This document shows positions 62,870-64,000 of a DNA stretch of 64,000 nt, one piece after another (within the stretch, counting starts at the first letter, position 1; each line of letters starts with the position of its first letter). The DNA is taken from contig JAFXPY010000014.1 of the NCBI GenBank assembly GCA_017527495.1, forward strand, positions 1-64,000, given 5' to 3'. A model generated the notes under the pieces. The model searched no databases, was not told the origin of the DNA, and saw only the letters and a program-made list of their open reading frames with translations. The position numbers and the translations under genes are program-made. This DNA is from Paludibacteraceae bacterium. Lineage in GTDB: Bacteria > Bacteroidota > Bacteroidia > Bacteroidales > Paludibacteraceae.

Positions 62870-63227
62870 GGGGAGTAGCAGGTCGGTCTATCGCTGCAAT
62901 CATCTTGATTGTTGAGGAAAGTCCGGGCAACATAGGGCACCATACTTGTTAACGGCAAGCGGTTGGCGACAGCCGGGTCAACGGAACAGAAAATACACCG
63001 CTTTTGCGCAAGTAAGAGTAAGGTTGAAATGGTGAGGTAAGAGCTCACCGCATAGGTGGCGACACCTGTGGCTGCTGAACCTATGGGTTGCAAGATTATG
63101 TAAACCGACGCTTGAAGGTTGCCCGCCTGATGTCGGAGGGTAAATCGCTGGAGGTGTGTGGCAACATACATCGTAGATAAATGATAGACTAAAACAGAAC
63201 CCGGCTTACGGACCTACTATTCCCCTA
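62870..63227 (+). ncRNA. rnpB: RNase P RNA, class A
   Basis: The catalytic RNA that trims tRNA 5' leaders. The universally conserved core is present: GAGGAAAGTCCGGGC at about 62922, ACAGAACCCGGCTTAC near 63194, and the ATAGGGCACCATA and GAGGTAAGAGCTCACCGC type segments between. The ends pair as helix P1 (GGGGAGTAGCAGGTC from 62870 with GACCTACTATTCCCC at 63211-63225, with a few G-U or mismatched pairs). The length of about 358 nt is normal. Ends are inferred from P1 pairing. A T-rich tail follows. Confidence 0.95.
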
Positions 63228-63232
63228 TTTTT

Positions 63233-63279
63233 GTATCAGCCGAACGTATCAGCCGAACGTATCAGCCAAATTGGCTGAT
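63233..63279 (+). repeat. 13-bp tandem repeat and palindrome after rnpB
   Basis: GTATCAGCCGAAC occurs at 63233-63245 and 63246-63258, and a third partial unit merges into the inverted repeat ATCAGCCAAATTGGCTGAT (63261-63279, nine-base arms). It could fold as a hairpin but has no T run. Confidence 0.85.
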
Positions 63280-63297
63280 TCTAAATTGAAGCGAAAA

Positions 63298-64000
63298 ATG
63301 GCAAAAAAAACATTTTCAAACATAAAACAATGGTTTAGTCGTGTCTATACTTTTGTGACGGAGGACCTCTGGCGTACCACGGGCGACGGATATGGCTCTT
63401 TCAAACGCATTGCTCTGACGATAGTGAAGACAATAGACTTGTTGATTAAAGGCTTTTTCAACAAGGATCTAAGTACAAAAGCTTCAGCACTGACCTATTC
63501 TATGGCTTTTGCCGTAGTTCCTATTCTCGCCATCGTGTTGGCTATCGCCAAAGGATTTGGCTTCGAACAAGTGATTGAAGACAAATTGATGCAATCGTCG
63601 TTTGCCCAAATTGAAGGCGTCGTTCCAACCATTATGGGCTTTGTTCAGCGCTACCTCGAAACAGCAGAGGGAGGAACATTCCTTGGTATTGGTTTGCTGG
63701 TGTTGCTCTGGGCGGTGTATTCGTTCATGAGTACAATAGAAACCTATTTCAACAAAATCTGGGAAGTCAAAGAATCGCGCTCATACGTCCGACAGATGAC
63801 TGCCTATCTGACTATACTGATTCTAATACCGATTTTGATTATTGTGTCAAGCGGATTGAATATCTATTTTGAATCGCTTATTAGCGACAACTTGCAAGAC
63901 ACGCTTGCCTTCGGGAAAAGAGTTATGATTAAGCTGAGCCCGTACATTCTCTCGTGGATAGTGTTCACATTGTTGTATTGGCTGACGCCTAACACTAAAG
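63298..64000 (+). CDS. YihY/BrkB family membrane protein, 3'-truncated by window edge
   Basis: The ATG at 63298 opens a frame that runs off the window (234 codons seen). The protein starts with a basic cytoplasmic stretch, then KDLSTKASALTYSMAFAVVP (about 58-77), the family signature in which an early membrane helix follows a conserved Ala-Leu-Thr-Tyr. Two more helices are seen near 120-140 (GIGLLVLLWAVYSFMSTIE) and 170-187. YihY/BrkB proteins were once called RNase BN; their true role is unknown, possibly transport. The gene is not an rnpB partner. Confidence 0.88.
   Translation, partial: MAKKTFSNIKQWFSRVYTFVTEDLWRTTGDGYGSFKRIALTIVKTIDLLIKGFFNKDLSTKASALTYSMAFAVVPILAIVLAIAKGFGFEQVIEDKLMQSSFAQIEGVVPTIMGFVQRYLETAEGGTFLGIGLLVLLWAVYSFMSTIETYFNKIWEVKESRSYVRQMTAYLTILILIPILIIVSSGLNIYFESLISDNLQDTLAFGKRVMIKLSPYILSWIVFTLLYWLTPNTK

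Noticed and set aside
62836..63171. A 111-codon open frame on the minus strand
   Set aside because: It lies almost entirely antisense to the RNase P RNA, whose conserved core is unmistakable.

Overview
This window looks like chromosome from a member of the Bacteroidales (phylum Bacteroidota). The evidence is several proteins ending in a type IX secretion (T9SS) type A sorting domain, many promoters of the Bacteroidota form TTTG-N19/20-TAnnTTTG, no Shine-Dalgarno pattern, a MurF-Alr fusion, a class A RNase P RNA, and families common in this phylum (DUF2723, DUF4861, DUF4465, PspC-GIN). A gut or other anaerobic lineage such as Paludibacteraceae is possible from the style of the surface proteins, but I cannot place it further. 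No tRNA, rRNA, phage, CRISPR array or intact transposase was seen.

Layout. 0-5.3 kb: the 3' end of a T9SS cargo gene, then ROK sugar kinase, pdxJ, an exbB-exbD-tonB energy-transduction set and a DJ-1 protein. 5.3-8.6 kb: a relic zone (truncated interspersed repeat plus a broken aspartyl-protease gene), then asnA and an nrnA-like gene on the minus strand, divergent from truA. 8.7-11.4 kb: a lipoprotein pair for pectin use (GH28 and DUF4861). 12.0-19.6 kb: a seven-gene run for a MacAB/TolC-type efflux system with a PadR regulator and a PspC-GIN membrane protein. 19.7-24.8 kb: lepA, a NhaD-type antiporter, a Wzz-like protein and comF. 24.8-34.6 kb: four T9SS-sorted surface proteins built from shared modules, including three near-identical 354-bp tandem units, interrupted only by an AlkD-like repair gene. 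34.9-39.1 kb: recX-prmC (minus), ribD, an M23-LysM peptidase and a DUF3298 lipoprotein. 39.1-45.1 kb: a minus-strand operon nadK, beta-barrel protein, fmt, HD protein, FAD/Fe-S oxidoreductase. 45.1-49.6 kb: an AT-rich region that is a candidate replication origin, dnaA and murF-alr. 49.6-62.6 kb: minus-strand genes for an AmpG-like transporter, pssA, DUF2723, a lipoprotein nitroreductase, menA, tex, menG, a SusA-like amylase and an Lrp regulator. 62.9-64.0 kb: rnpB and the start of a YihY/BrkB gene.

The least ordinary content lies between and inside genes. (1) A family of about 268-bp palindrome-rich elements is present in three full copies and one truncated inverted copy, all intergenic. They have MITE-like inverted ends and three internal hairpins, two of which differ by a compensatory base-pair change. 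(2) CT-rich short tandem repeats with a 14-bp core recur at gene ends, always pyrimidine-rich on the plus strand. (3) The T9SS gene cluster shows tandem repeat amplification and patchy near-identity between paralogs that suggests gene conversion. Items 1 and 2 are the best candidates for something undescribed; no function can be assigned from sequence alone.
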